Below are positions 54,363 to 63,944 of a stretch of 64,000 nt of DNA, piece by piece. Source of the DNA: an uncultured Lachnospiraceae bacterium (lineage in GTDB: Bacteria; Bacillota; Clostridia; Lachnospirales; Lachnospiraceae). Within the stretch, counting starts at the first letter, position 1. Each line of letters opens with the position of its first letter. The DNA lies in contig CABSCP010000021.1 of assembly GCA_902476265.1 (NCBI GenBank), forward strand, positions 1 to 64,000. Reading direction: 5' to 3'. A program made the position numbers and the translations under genes. The notes beneath the pieces were generated by a model, which had not been told where the DNA came from, did no database searches, and saw only the letters and a program-made list of their open reading frames with translations.

Positions 54363-54457
54363 AACAAATCTTTCAAAACTGTTCGTTTTCGGAAATGCTC
54401 CTGAAAGAATCCTACAGTATAATGAAGACAGAAAAGACAACAGAAGGAGGTTCTTTT

Positions 54458-55135
54458 ATGATCATTCTGGAAACGAAGGATTTAAGAAAAATATACGGCA
54501 CAGGCGATACGGCGGTGCATGCCTTAGACGGGGTGGACCTGAGGGTGGAAGAAGGGGAGTTTGTCTCCATCGTGGGAACTTCCGGTTCCGGCAAATCCAC
54601 CCTGTTGCACATGCTTGGGGGGCTGGACCGGCCCACACAGGGGAAGGTCATCGTGGACGGAAAGGATATTTTTTCCTTAAAGGACGATGAACTGACCATT
54701 TTCAGGAGGAGAAAAATCGGATTTGTATTCCAGGCTTATAACCTGGTGCCTGTGCTCAATGTGTATGAAAATGTGGTGCTGCCCATCGAACTGGACGGCA
54801 ATTCCATTGATAAGGAGTATGTGGAAAAAGTCATCCGCACTCTGGGACTTACGGAGAAAAAGTATGCCCTTCCCTCCCAGCTGTCCGGCGGACAGCAGCA
54901 GCGGGTGGCCATCGCCCGGGCGCTGGCTGCAAAACCGGCCATCGTGCTGGCAGATGAACCCACCGGGAACCTGGACAGCCGCACCAGCCAGGATGTGCTG
55001 AGCCTTTTGAAAGTGACCGGGGAAAAATTCGGACAGACCATTGTCATGATCACTCATAACGAAGAAATCGCACAGCTTGCCGACCGGATCATCCGCATTG
55101 AAGACGGCCGGATCGTGGGACGTCAGGAGGGATAA
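54458..55135 (+). CDS. ABC transporter ATP-binding protein, LolD/BceA family (module 1)
   Basis: A 225-residue ATPase with Walker A GTSGSGKST, Q-loop FVFQAYNLVP, signature LSGGQQQRVAIARAL, Walker B VLADEPTGNLD and switch His in MITHNEE. The ATG at 54458 follows AAGGAGG. A TATAAT at 54418-54423 with no clear -35 box may be a promoter separate from that of the regulators. It pairs with the FtsX permease that starts 2 bases after it. Confidence 0.94.
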   Translation: MIILETKDLRKIYGTGDTAVHALDGVDLRVEEGEFVSIVGTSGSGKSTLLHMLGGLDRPTQGKVIVDGKDIFSLKDDELTIFRRRKIGFVFQAYNLVPVLNVYENVVLPIELDGNSIDKEYVEKVIRTLGLTEKKYALPSQLSGGQQQRVAIARALAAKPAIVLADEPTGNLDSRTSQDVLSLLKVTGEKFGQTIVMITHNEEIAQLADRIIRIEDGRIVGRQEG

Positions 55136-55137
55136 AC

Positions 55138-57801
55138 ATGCAGAAGGTTAAAAATAAATCCTGTATCCGCCGGCTTTCCGGAAAAACCCTGCGGACAGCG
55201 AAGCTGCGCAATCTGATTGCGGTGATTGCCATCGCCCTGACCGCCTTGATGTTCACCTCCGTTTTTACAGTGGGCATGTCTGTCAACGAGGCTTTTGAAC
55301 AGCAGAACTTCCGGCAGGTGGGCGGTAGTTTTCACGGCGGCTTTAAGAATGTGACGCCGGAACAGATCATGCAGCTGTCCGCCCATCCGCTGATTCAAAG
55401 CTATGGCACACGGCTGATGCTGGGAATGCCGGAGGAAGCCCCTTTTTTAAAAGCCCATGTGGAAGTCAGTTATATGGATCAGAATATGGCGGGGTTCGGC
55501 TTTTGTACGCCGGCAGAGGGCAGGCTGCCCCGGGAGGGCACGCTGGAGGCGGCCACGGACACCAGAGTGCTGAAACTGTTGGGAGTGGAGCCGAAGGTGG
55601 GAGAGACCTTTACCCTCACCTATGATCTGGGAACGGGAAGCGGCACTTCCCATCCGGTGACCCAGACCTTTACCCTGTGCGGATGGTGGGAGTATGATGA
55701 AGCGGGAATGGCCAGCCATGTTTTGGTGCCGGAAAGTTACGCGAAGCAGGTGCTGGAAGAGTATGAAGCGCCGGAAGGATCTTTGGCGGGCCAGTGGGAT
55801 ATGAATGTATTTTTGAAAAGTGCCAGGCATATAGAAGAAGATTTGAAGCGGGTGCTGGCAGACAACGGTTATCAGTCAGAGGACAGGACGGGGGAACATT
55901 ATATTGATATCGGCGTGAACTGGGGCTATACCGGCGCACAGCTGTCAGGCAATATGGACCCTGCCACTGTGATGGGGGTTGGAGCCGCCATGCTTCTGAT
56001 CGTGTTTTCCGGATATCTGATCATTTACAATATTTTCCGGATCTCGGTGACCGGCGATATTCGTTTTTACGGGCTGTTAAAGACCATCGGCACCACGGGG
56101 AAACAGATTAAAGGTATTCTGCTGCGGCAGGCAGTGATCCTCTGTTGTGTGGGGATCCCCTTCGGTCTGGCGGCAGGCTGGGGGACGGGGGCGCTTCTGA
56201 CGCCGCTTATCATGGAAAACATGTCCTACCAAAGAACGGTATTATCTCTAAATCCGATGATTTTTGTGGGAGCGGCCCTGTTTTCTTTCCTGACGGTGCT
56301 CCTTTCTGTCAGCCGCCCGGCAAAACTTGCGGGAAAGGTTTCCCCGGTGGAGGCTGTGCGCTATACGGAAGCATATGCCGGAAAGAAAAAGGAAAAAAAG
56401 CGGGAGAAAGGATCCGGTATTTTAAGGATGGCATTTGCCAATCTGGGAAGGAGCAAATCAAAGACCGTTCTTGTGATTCTTTCCATGGCGCTGGCGGTGG
56501 TGCTTCTCAATATTACAGTCACTTTCGTGAGCGGTTTTGATATGGATAAGTATCTGGGGCGGTTTGTATCCACCGACTTTGTGACAGCGCATGCGGATTA
56601 TTTCCAATCCAGCTTTAACGGAAAGGAAAATGAGATTCCGCAAGAGGTGATTGAAACCATAAAAGGCCAGGGCGGTATTGCCCGAAGCGGACGCACCTTC
56701 GGAGGAGGATTTGTCCGGGAATACATGACGGAAGCGGATATGGGCAGAATGTATGAGGGCTGGTATCCGGCGGATAAGGTCGAAGAAAGAATCGGATGGG
56801 TCAGGCCGGAAGCGGATGAAAACGGCCTTGTGCCAAACGAAATTCTGCTCTACGGGATGGAGGATTTTCCGCTGTCAAAACTGCAGGTGGCAGACGGAGA
56901 TTTATCCCTTCTGCAGAAAGACCCCGGTTCCTATATCGCTGCCGTGGTGGATCTGGACGACTACGAAAAACCGAAGGAGAAGTCCAATCATTGTCAGACA
57001 GGGGATAAGGTCCGCCTGCAGTATGTGGAGGAGAGCATGACAGTGGATATAAGGACAGGGGAACCGTCCCGGGAAGATACACCCGTGGAATATCGAAAGA
57101 CGAAGCCTGTAAAAAGCCGGGAGAAGGAATATACTGTCTGCGCCCGGGTGGCGATTCCCCGAAGCCTGAAATACCGGTATGGGCTGCTGGGCCGGGAAGC
57201 TTTTGTGCTGGCCGGGGCGGAAATGACCGCTATGGTAAAGGATGCGGGCATCATGAATTTCGTCATGGATATGCAGGATGAAGCGGCGGAAGCGTCCATG
57301 GAAGCCTTTCTAAAGAATTATACGGAAAATGTGGAAATCAGCATGGACTATGAGTCCAAAGCCGGATTTGTGGAGAATTTCGACGGCCTCCGGAACATGT
57401 TTCTTCTGTCGGGCGGGCTGTTGTGCGGGGTGGTGGCGCTGATCGGTATTTTGAACTTCATCAACGCCCAGATCACCAGCGTGATCAGCCGGAAACAGGA
57501 GTTCGCCATGCTGCAGGCGGTGGGGATGACCGGACGGCAGTTAAAGGAAATGCTGGCGGCGGAAGGATGTTTCTATGCTCTGGGCGCGGTTTTGGCGGCC
57601 TTTCTGGTAAACCTTGTGACTGCACCGTTATTGGGAAAGGTTCTGGCGGCCATGTTCTGGTTCTTCACCCCACGTTTCGGCATGACGGCGATTCTGGCGG
57701 CCATACCGGTGTTCCTCCTGTTGGGCATTGCAATTCCGCTGATATCCTATCATTTTATGAAAAACAGATCCATCGTGGACAGACTGCGGAATGTAGAGTA
57801 A
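55138..57801 (+). CDS. FtsX-domain ABC permease, large MacB/LolE-like (module 1)
   Basis: An 887-residue permease with one N-terminal helix, a large external domain (about 45-265), and a first FtsX four-helix block (about 270-410). Then there is a second helix (about 430), a large external region (about 455-745) and a second FtsX block (about 750-880). It is larger than BceB-type permeases (about 650), so despite the BceS-like kinase it belongs to another FtsX subgroup. Probably exports or removes a lipid or peptide. A terminator follows. Confidence 0.9.
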   Translation: MQKVKNKSCIRRLSGKTLRTAKLRNLIAVIAIALTALMFTSVFTVGMSVNEAFEQQNFRQVGGSFHGGFKNVTPEQIMQLSAHPLIQSYGTRLMLGMPEEAPFLKAHVEVSYMDQNMAGFGFCTPAEGRLPREGTLEAATDTRVLKLLGVEPKVGETFTLTYDLGTGSGTSHPVTQTFTLCGWWEYDEAGMASHVLVPESYAKQVLEEYEAPEGSLAGQWDMNVFLKSARHIEEDLKRVLADNGYQSEDRTGEHYIDIGVNWGYTGAQLSGNMDPATVMGVGAAMLLIVFSGYLIIYNIFRISVTGDIRFYGLLKTIGTTGKQIKGILLRQAVILCCVGIPFGLAAGWGTGALLTPLIMENMSYQRTVLSLNPMIFVGAALFSFLTVLLSVSRPAKLAGKVSPVEAVRYTEAYAGKKKEKKREKGSGILRMAFANLGRSKSKTVLVILSMALAVVLLNITVTFVSGFDMDKYLGRFVSTDFVTAHADYFQSSFNGKENEIPQEVIETIKGQGGIARSGRTFGGGFVREYMTEADMGRMYEGWYPADKVEERIGWVRPEADENGLVPNEILLYGMEDFPLSKLQVADGDLSLLQKDPGSYIAAVVDLDDYEKPKEKSNHCQTGDKVRLQYVEESMTVDIRTGEPSREDTPVEYRKTKPVKSREKEYTVCARVAIPRSLKYRYGLLGREAFVLAGAEMTAMVKDAGIMNFVMDMQDEAAEASMEAFLKNYTENVEISMDYESKAGFVENFDGLRNMFLLSGGLLCGVVALIGILNFINAQITSVISRKQEFAMLQAVGMTGRQLKEMLAAEGCFYALGAVLAAFLVNLVTAPLLGKVLAAMFWFFTPRFGMTAILAAIPVFLLLGIAIPLISYHFMKNRSIVDRLRNVE

Positions 57802-57814
57802 AATAGAACAAACG

Positions 57815-57860
57815 GTCCGGCTGTGCTTTCGTTTTTGCGGGCGCATGGCCGGACTTTTAT
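57815..57860 (+). terminator. Terminator between the two modules
   Basis: GTCCGGC (57815-57821) pairs with GCCGGAC (57848-57854) around a partly paired loop and is followed by TTTTAT. Confidence 0.75.
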
Positions 57861-57875
57861 AGCAGGGAGAAAAGA

Positions 57876-58547
57876 ATGTCGAAAATTTTACTGGTGGAGG
57901 ATGACAGAGCGCTGGGGGCGGGAATCGCCGTAGCGCTTGGCGGTGAAAACATGCAGTTTACGCTGTGCCATAATCTGCGCACGGCAGGGAAAAAAATGGA
58001 AGAGGAGAAGTTTGACCTGATCCTCCTGGATATCAATCTGCCGGACGGCAGCGGCCTGGATTTCCTGACACAGGTGAAGGAGAAAGAGGAAATCCCGGTT
58101 ATTCTGCTGACGGCCAACGATATGGAGACCGATGTGGTTGCCGGGCTTTCTCTGGGAGCGGATGATTACATCACCAAACCTTTCAGTCTGGCGATCCTGC
58201 GCGCCCGGGTGGAGGCCCGGCTTCGGAAGAAGGGGCAGAAGGAAAAAGCGGTTTTTTGTCAGGGCAGCTATCGGTTCGATTTTGAAAATCAGATTTTCCG
58301 TCGGGAGGACAGCCGGATCGAACTGAGCAGGACGGAGCAGAAGCTTTTGTTCCTGTTGGTGAAAAACAGGGGAAGGACGGTGCCCAGGGAACGGTTTTTC
58401 AGCTATGTCTGGGAGGACGGATTTTCCTATGTGGATGAAAACGCCCTGTCCGTAGCGATGAACCGGCTTCGGACGAAGCTGGGCAGCAGGGATGTGATCA
58501 GAACCGTGTACGGAATCGGGTATTGTTGGGAGGAAAAAGATTTTTGA
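57876..58547 (+). CDS. OmpR-family response regulator (module 2)
   Basis: A 223-residue regulator with phospho-acceptor Asp52 and Lys101 in the receiver and a winged-helix domain (ELSRTEQKLLFLLVKNRGRTV and MNRLRTKLG, then GIGYCW). The ATG follows GGGAGAAAAGA. The next gene starts within its stop. It probably binds the BceR-type operator upstream of the module's ABC genes. Confidence 0.95.
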   Translation: MSKILLVEDDRALGAGIAVALGGENMQFTLCHNLRTAGKKMEEEKFDLILLDINLPDGSGLDFLTQVKEKEEIPVILLTANDMETDVVAGLSLGADDYITKPFSLAILRARVEARLRKKGQKEKAVFCQGSYRFDFENQIFRREDSRIELSRTEQKLLFLLVKNRGRTVPRERFFSYVWEDGFSYVDENALSVAMNRLRTKLGSRDVIRTVYGIGYCWEEKDF

Positions 58548-59482
58548 GAGAACTGGACTGGTGGTTTTTGGGAGCGGCTGTCCTTTTGACGGCGGCTGTG
58601 ACGCTCTTTTTTTTATACCGGGAACGGCGGCTGATGAAGCGCCTGGCACAAATGCTCGATCAGGCCATGGAAGGCCGTTTTGCGGAAGAAGCTTATGATG
58701 AAACCCTGCTGTCTGCGCTGGAGAGCAGAATGGTCCGCTTTTTGGGCAGACAGGCCACGTTGGAAAAGAAGCAGGAAGAGGAACGGGACAGGGTGCGGAC
58801 TTTGATTTCGGACATTTCCCATCAGACCAAGACCCCTGTTGCCAATTTGATCCTGTATGCCCAGCTGTTGGAAGAAAAAGGGCTGCCCAAAGAAAACCTT
58901 TCCTACCTGAAAGCGCTGGAAGGGCAGGCGGAAAAGCTGTCCGTATTGATCGGCGGCCTGGTAAAGCTGTCACGGCTGGAAAACGGAATCATTCAGGTGA
59001 AGCCTTTCCGGCAGCCCGTGCAGCCGCTTTTGGACCGCGTGACGGAACAGATTTATCCGGCGGCCCAGGGGAAGGGGATTTTCCTGGAAGCAGAGAAAAC
59101 TTCCGCCATCGCCTGTTTTGATGCGAAGTGGACGGTGGAAGCGCTGTATAACCTTCTTTCCAATGCGGTAAAATATACAAACACCGGCGGCAGTGTTTTG
59201 GTGCGGACAGAATGCTACCAGATGTTTTGCCGGATTGAGGTGAAGGATACGGGAATCGGCATCACCGAGGAAGAACAGGCCAAAATATTCACCCGGTTTT
59301 ACCGCGGGGAAGAAGCGGCAGAGGAAGAGGGAGTGGGAATCGGCCTGTACCTGGCCCGGGAGATCGTTCATGCCCAGGGAGGCTATATCCGGGTCCTTTC
59401 TCAAAAGGGGCAGGGTTCTTCGTTTTTTTTGTATCTGCCTGCAGGAGGGGAGGGTCAGCGGTCTGACCTTACAAAAATGTAA
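58544..59482 (+). CDS. Sensor histidine kinase with a single membrane helix (module 2)
   Basis: A 312-residue kinase with just one hydrophobic segment (about residues 7-24), so it has no external sensor loop. His in DISHQTKTPV is the phospho-acceptor; the N-box LLSNAVKYTN, DTGIGI and GIGLYL are present. The start is TTG 58544, within the stop of the regulator gene, with GGGAGG upstream. The end of the gene contains a BceR-type operator. Confidence 0.9.
   Translation: MRELDWWFLGAAVLLTAAVTLFFLYRERRLMKRLAQMLDQAMEGRFAEEAYDETLLSALESRMVRFLGRQATLEKKQEEERDRVRTLISDISHQTKTPVANLILYAQLLEEKGLPKENLSYLKALEGQAEKLSVLIGGLVKLSRLENGIIQVKPFRQPVQPLLDRVTEQIYPAAQGKGIFLEAEKTSAIACFDAKWTVEALYNLLSNAVKYTNTGGSVLVRTECYQMFCRIEVKDTGIGITEEEQAKIFTRFYRGEEAAEEEGVGIGLYLAREIVHAQGGYIRVLSQKGQGSSFFLYLPAGGEGQRSDLTKM
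59469..59482. promoter_or_regulatory. BceR-type operator
   Basis: TTACA-AAAA-TGTAA is a perfect inverted repeat and an exact match to the TnACA-N4-TGTAA consensus reported for BceR-type regulators. It overlaps the last codons and the stop codon of the kinase gene, 97 bases before the ABC ATPase gene. Confidence 0.75.
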
Positions 59483-59513
59483 GTCTGGCGGGGGGAAACG
59501 TAAGGCAAAGTTA

Positions 59514-59542
59514 TGGCTTTTGTTTTCCCTTTTTCTTATACT
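59514..59542 (+). promoter_or_regulatory. Promoter of the module 2 ABC genes
   Basis: TATACT (59537-59542) with a weak -35 (TGGCTT, 59514-59519, 17-base spacer), 37 bases before the ATG. A poor -35 is expected for a promoter activated by an upstream-bound regulator. Confidence 0.5.
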
Positions 59543-59578
59543 GTTTTCAGATAAGAACAGACCGGGAGGCAGAAAAGT

Positions 59579-60340
59579 ATGACAATATTAGAAGTTGAGC
59601 ATTTGAAAAAAATCTATGTGACACGGTTTGGGGCGGCGAAAGTGCAGGCCCTTTCCGATGTGAATTTTTCCGTGGAAGAAGGGGAGTTTGTGGCGGTCAT
59701 GGGGGAATCAGGCTCCGGAAAAACTACGCTGCTCAATATTCTGGCGGGGCTGGATAAGCCCACGGCGGGCACGGTGAAGCTCAAAGGCCATGACATGACA
59801 AAGATTCCCGACGGCTCTATGGCGGCCTATAGGCGGGAAAATCTGGGGTTTGTGTTCCAGGATTTCAACCTGCTGGATACCTTTTCCCTGCGGGACAATA
59901 TTTATCTGCCGCTGGTGCTTTCCAGAAAGGGCGTATCGGAGATGGAGGAGCGGATCCGGCCCCTGACTGAGACGCTGGGATTGGATGAACTGCTGGACAA
60001 GTACCCCTATGAGGTTTCCGGCGGGCAGAAGCAGCGGGCGGCGGTAGCCAGAGCGCTGATCACGGGCCCCAGCCTTTTACTGGCGGATGAACCCACCGGC
60101 GCGCTGGATTCCCGGGCGGCGGATTCTTTAATGCAGCTGTTTGAGGCCGTCAACCAAAAAAAGCAGACCATCGTCATGGTGACTCATTCCACCAGGGCGG
60201 CCAGCCATGCGGGGCGGGTGCTTTTCATCAAGGACGGCATGGCTTATCACCAGCTTTACCGGGGAGGCAGCAGCCATGAGGAAATGTTCCAGAAGATTTC
60301 GGATACCTTAAAGGTGCTGGAAGGAGGGGAACAAAGATGA
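59579..60340 (+). CDS. ABC transporter ATP-binding protein, BceA-like (module 2)
   Basis: A 253-residue ATPase with Walker A GESGSGKTT, Q-loop FVFQDFNLLDTFS, signature VSGGQKQRAAVARAL, Walker B LLADEPTGALD and switch His in MVTHSTRA. The FNLLDTFSLRDNIYLPLVL segment is typical of the BceA subgroup of peptide-antibiotic transporters. GGGAGG precedes the ATG. The permease gene overlaps its end. Confidence 0.95.
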   Translation: MTILEVEHLKKIYVTRFGAAKVQALSDVNFSVEEGEFVAVMGESGSGKTTLLNILAGLDKPTAGTVKLKGHDMTKIPDGSMAAYRRENLGFVFQDFNLLDTFSLRDNIYLPLVLSRKGVSEMEERIRPLTETLGLDELLDKYPYEVSGGQKQRAAVARALITGPSLLLADEPTGALDSRAADSLMQLFEAVNQKKQTIVMVTHSTRAASHAGRVLFIKDGMAYHQLYRGGSSHEEMFQKISDTLKVLEGGEQR

Positions 60341-62346
60341 GAGGAAAATCCTTTTTCTATCCCCGCCTTGCGCTGTCCAATATGAAGAAAAACGGCAGCA
60401 TTTATCTGCCTTATCTGATGGCGGGAATCCTGCTATCGGGCCTGTATTATATGGTGCTGGCGGTCGGGGACATGGTATCGGAAAGCGAAATGGCAGGCGG
60501 GGATGAGATGCAGCTTATTCTGCAGATGTGTTCCCGGCTGTGTATCGCCATCATCTTTTTGATCCTGTTTTATATCAACAGCTTTGTGATGAAACGAAGG
60601 AAGCGGGAACTGGGGCTGTATTGTATTTTGGGCATGGAAAAAAGGCATTTATGTGTCCTGCTGTTCTGGGAAGTGTTTTTTTCGGCAGGAATCAGTATTT
60701 TGGGAGGAATCCTGTTCGGGGCGCTGTTTTCCCAGTTCATGTTTCTGGTGTTATTAAAACTGGTGCAGATTCCGGCAAAGCTGACCTTTGCCATTCCGCT
60801 TTCCGCTGTGGGAACCACCTTCCTGGTGTTTTGCTTCGGGTATCTGGCAACCTTGCTGTTTGACTGGCTTACGATCGTCAAAACCAATCCCATTGCGCTG
60901 TTAAAAAGCAGACAGGAAGGGGAGAGGGAGCCAAAAACAAAATGGCTGACGGCGCTTTTGGGAACAGTCACGCTGGCTGCAGGTTACGGAATTGCCCTGA
61001 AAACGAGGAGCGCTTCGGAAGGCCTGTTTTTTTTCTTCCCGGCGGCGCTGCTGGTAATCATCGCCACTTATTGCCTGTTTTTGGCGGGCAGTATTGTGCT
61101 GTTGAAGTTTCTGCGGAAAAGGAAACGTTTTTACTATCGCCCTGAGAATTTTATTTCCGTGTCGGGTATGCTGTACCGCATGAAGCAGAATGCGGCCGGG
61201 CTTGCCACCATTGCGATTCTTTCCACGGCCCTTCTGGTGGTGTTATCCTCCGCCGTATCTCTTTATTGGGGAGAAGAAGATAAACTGATGGGCTTCTTCC
61301 CAAGGGAATACCGGATGTGGACGAAGCCTGACAGCTTTAACGAAGGGGCGCCGGTCAATGCCAATCAGAAGGCAGAGGAGTGGAAAGAAGAGATATTCAT
61401 GCTTTTGGAAGGAGAGGCGGCAGAAAAGAACGTGCGGCTGACCGATGCTTACAGCCTTTTTTGCACATGGTGGACAGCGTCCAGGACGGGCAGCAGCTTT
61501 GACAGCAGTCTTTCAGTCAGCAATGGGGAGGAGATCGTTTCCCTCACCCTGATTTTGTTGTCGGACTATAATGAGATGACCTACGGATCGGAAAAGCTGG
61601 ACCCGGACGAGATTCTGTATATTGGGCCTTCTTTGGAGGATGTAGCCCAAATTACGATTGACGGAAATTCTTTCCGTGTGAAAAAGCAGGTGCCTTGTCC
61701 GAAGGAGATGCCAAGCGTAGTGCTCAACCAGGACACCCTTCCTGCCTATATTGCAGTGGTATCGGATATGAATGTACTGATGGATTTGTATTCCGGAGCG
61801 CCTGGAGGAGAAGTAGAATACTATACTCTTTTTGACTTAAAGGGGGAGCCTGACGCGCAGAAGGCTTTTGCAGAGCGCATTCCTTTGCGGTATTCGCTGA
61901 GCGGGCCCATGCGGTTTGAAACCCGGACAGATTACAGGGAAAAGTTCTATATGCTGTACGGAAGCATCATGTTTGTGGGAATTTTATTTTCCTGTATGTT
62001 TTTGATCGCCACGGTGCTGATCATCTATTATAAACAGGTGACGGAAGGCTATGATGACCGGGAGCGGTATCAGATTATGGAAAAAGTGGGGATGCGGGAT
62101 GCGGAAATCCGCAGCGCCATCCAAAAACAGGTGCTCCTTGTCTTTTTCCTGCCGCTGGCGGCTGCGGTGGCGCATATCTGCGTGGCGGCCAGGGTGCTGC
62201 GGCTGTTCCTTTCCATCCTGGGGCTGTCCGACCAGAGCCTGTTCTGGGGCTGCATCGCCGCCTGCTGCGTTCTCTTCTCAGTGGTATATTTTATCGTTTA
62301 CCGCATGACCTCCAGAGTTTACTATAAAATTGTGCACCAAAGATGA
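60337..62346 (+). CDS. BceB-like FtsX permease (module 2)
   Basis: A 669-residue permease with about ten helices and one large external domain (about residues 315-545) between the seventh and eighth helices, the layout of BceB. Such transporters free lipid II-cycle intermediates from bacitracin or lantibiotics and also signal to the kinase. The peptide recognised here cannot be told. A short palindrome (GCCGGAT/ATCCGGC, 62362-62380) follows but lacks a T run; otherwise nothing was seen in the 187-base gap. Confidence 0.92.
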   Translation: MRGKSFFYPRLALSNMKKNGSIYLPYLMAGILLSGLYYMVLAVGDMVSESEMAGGDEMQLILQMCSRLCIAIIFLILFYINSFVMKRRKRELGLYCILGMEKRHLCVLLFWEVFFSAGISILGGILFGALFSQFMFLVLLKLVQIPAKLTFAIPLSAVGTTFLVFCFGYLATLLFDWLTIVKTNPIALLKSRQEGEREPKTKWLTALLGTVTLAAGYGIALKTRSASEGLFFFFPAALLVIIATYCLFLAGSIVLLKFLRKRKRFYYRPENFISVSGMLYRMKQNAAGLATIAILSTALLVVLSSAVSLYWGEEDKLMGFFPREYRMWTKPDSFNEGAPVNANQKAEEWKEEIFMLLEGEAAEKNVRLTDAYSLFCTWWTASRTGSSFDSSLSVSNGEEIVSLTLILLSDYNEMTYGSEKLDPDEILYIGPSLEDVAQITIDGNSFRVKKQVPCPKEMPSVVLNQDTLPAYIAVVSDMNVLMDLYSGAPGGEVEYYTLFDLKGEPDAQKAFAERIPLRYSLSGPMRFETRTDYREKFYMLYGSIMFVGILFSCMFLIATVLIIYYKQVTEGYDDRERYQIMEKVGMRDAEIRSAIQKQVLLVFFLPLAAAVAHICVAARVLRLFLSILGLSDQSLFWGCIAACCVLFSVVYFIVYRMTSRVYYKIVHQR

Positions 62347-62533
62347 CTATGGAAAGTCCCGGCCGGATTTTTTATCCGGCGGAAAACAGAGCGGATTTTT
62401 ATCTGGTGCCCATCCTTAATCTATGTTAAAATAAAAAACAGAGTTGTTCAGAGACAAAAAAGGCCGGCTCTGATGCTGTGGCGAAGGAAAAAGATCGGTC
62501 CGGACAAATATATGCGGATAAGGGGAATGAAAA

Positions 62534-63934
62534 ATGACGGCATTGACACAGGAAGAAGCGCGCCGACAGGCGCATTATGAAAAAATGACAAAGACGCCGG
62601 TTCCGAAGCTGGTAACAGGGCTGGCGGTGCCCACCATCATCAGCATGATGGTATCTGCCATTTACAACATGGCGGACACTTTTTTTGTGTCCCAGCTGGG
62701 GACCAGCGCCGTGGGAGCGGTGGGAATCGTATTTTCCCTGATGGCCATCATCCAGGCCATCGGATTCACTCTGGGGATGGGGGCAGGAACGATCGTGGCC
62801 CTGCATCTGGGGGCAAAGGAAGAAGAAGAGGCGACCTGTGCCGCCAGCACCGGATTTTTTTCCGCTCTTGTTCTGGGTGTTTTACTCACTGTTTTCGGCA
62901 GCATTTTTGTGAAGCCTCTGATGGCGGTTTTGGGAGCTACGGACACGATTCTGCCTTATGCAGAAGCTTACGGGGAATACATCCTTTTAGCAGCGCCCAT
63001 CATGTGCGCGTCCTTTGTGATGAACAATATTTTCCGCTGTGAAGGGAAATCTGTGCTGGGAATGCTGGGAATCGGTACCGGCGGTATTTTGAATATCATT
63101 CTGGACCCGGTGTTCATTTTCGGGCTGGGCATGGGAACGGCAGGCGCGGCGGTGGCTACGGCACTGAGCCAGCTGGTCAGTTTTTTGATCCTGCTGACCT
63201 TGTTCTTAAAGGGAAAGAGCGACGTGCGGCTGCGGATTTCCAAAGTATCCAGGCAGGCCGGGATGTATCTGAACATTATCACCAGGGGCCTGCCCACCCT
63301 TTGCCGCCAGGGACTTGCCAGCATCGCTTCCGTGGCGCTGAATGTGAATGCGGCCATTTACGGAGATGCGGCGGTTGCGGCCATGAGTATCGTGGGCAGA
63401 ATCATGTTCTTCATGTTTTCCGCCATGCTGGGATTTGGGCAGGGATTTCAGCCGGTGGCGGGCTTTAATTACGGCGCCGGGAAATATGACAGGGTGAATG
63501 AAGCGATCCGGTTTACCACAGTGGTGGGAACCGTGGTGATGGCGGTATTCAGCGTGATCATTTTTATCTTTTCCCCTCAGATTTTGATGGCGTTCCGTAA
63601 AGATGATGTGCAGGTGATTGCGCTGGGAAGCTTTGCGCTGCGGGCGCAATGTCTGGTGATGCCTTTCTGCGGAATCACCACCACCGCCAATATGGCGCTG
63701 CAGAGCACCGGGCAGTCGGGAAGAGCGACCTTTCTGGCCATGTGCCGTCAGGGTGTCTTTTTCCTGCCGTTGATCCTCCTGCTGCCCAGAATCAGCGGTG
63801 TCCTGGGCGTACAGCTGGCCCAGCCTCTGGCGGACGTGGGAACCCTTGTGGTGTCCATCCCCTTTCTGCTCGCATTTGTGAAAAAACTCCGGCAGATGCA
63901 GGCGGATCAGGGCAGAGAAGAAGAAAGACAATAG
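62534..63934 (+). CDS. MATE-family efflux transporter
   Basis: A 466-residue exporter with twelve hydrophobic helices in two repeats. The N-terminal TKTPVPKLVTGLAVPTIISMMVSAIYN and ADTFFVSQLGTSAVGAVGI, and the GFGQGFQPVAGFNYGA segment in the second half, are MATE-specific (DinF/NorM-like). It exports cationic compounds in exchange for Na+ or H+. The SD AGGGGAATG is near the start. The pseudouridine synthase gene starts 10 bases after its stop. Confidence 0.95.
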   Translation: MTALTQEEARRQAHYEKMTKTPVPKLVTGLAVPTIISMMVSAIYNMADTFFVSQLGTSAVGAVGIVFSLMAIIQAIGFTLGMGAGTIVALHLGAKEEEEATCAASTGFFSALVLGVLLTVFGSIFVKPLMAVLGATDTILPYAEAYGEYILLAAPIMCASFVMNNIFRCEGKSVLGMLGIGTGGILNIILDPVFIFGLGMGTAGAAVATALSQLVSFLILLTLFLKGKSDVRLRISKVSRQAGMYLNIITRGLPTLCRQGLASIASVALNVNAAIYGDAAVAAMSIVGRIMFFMFSAMLGFGQGFQPVAGFNYGAGKYDRVNEAIRFTTVVGTVVMAVFSVIIFIFSPQILMAFRKDDVQVIALGSFALRAQCLVMPFCGITTTANMALQSTGQSGRATFLAMCRQGVFFLPLILLLPRISGVLGVQLAQPLADVGTLVVSIPFLLAFVKKLRQMQADQGREEERQ

Positions 63935-63944
63935 GAGAATCATA

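Noticed and set aside
57888..58973. A 361-codon open frame on the minus strand
   Set aside because: It is antisense to the response regulator and kinase of module 2, with low-complexity Pro/Ser/Lys composition.
62362..62380. Terminator after the BceB-like permease
   Set aside because: The palindrome GCCGGAT/ATCCGGC is followed by GG and A, not T, so termination is doubtful.
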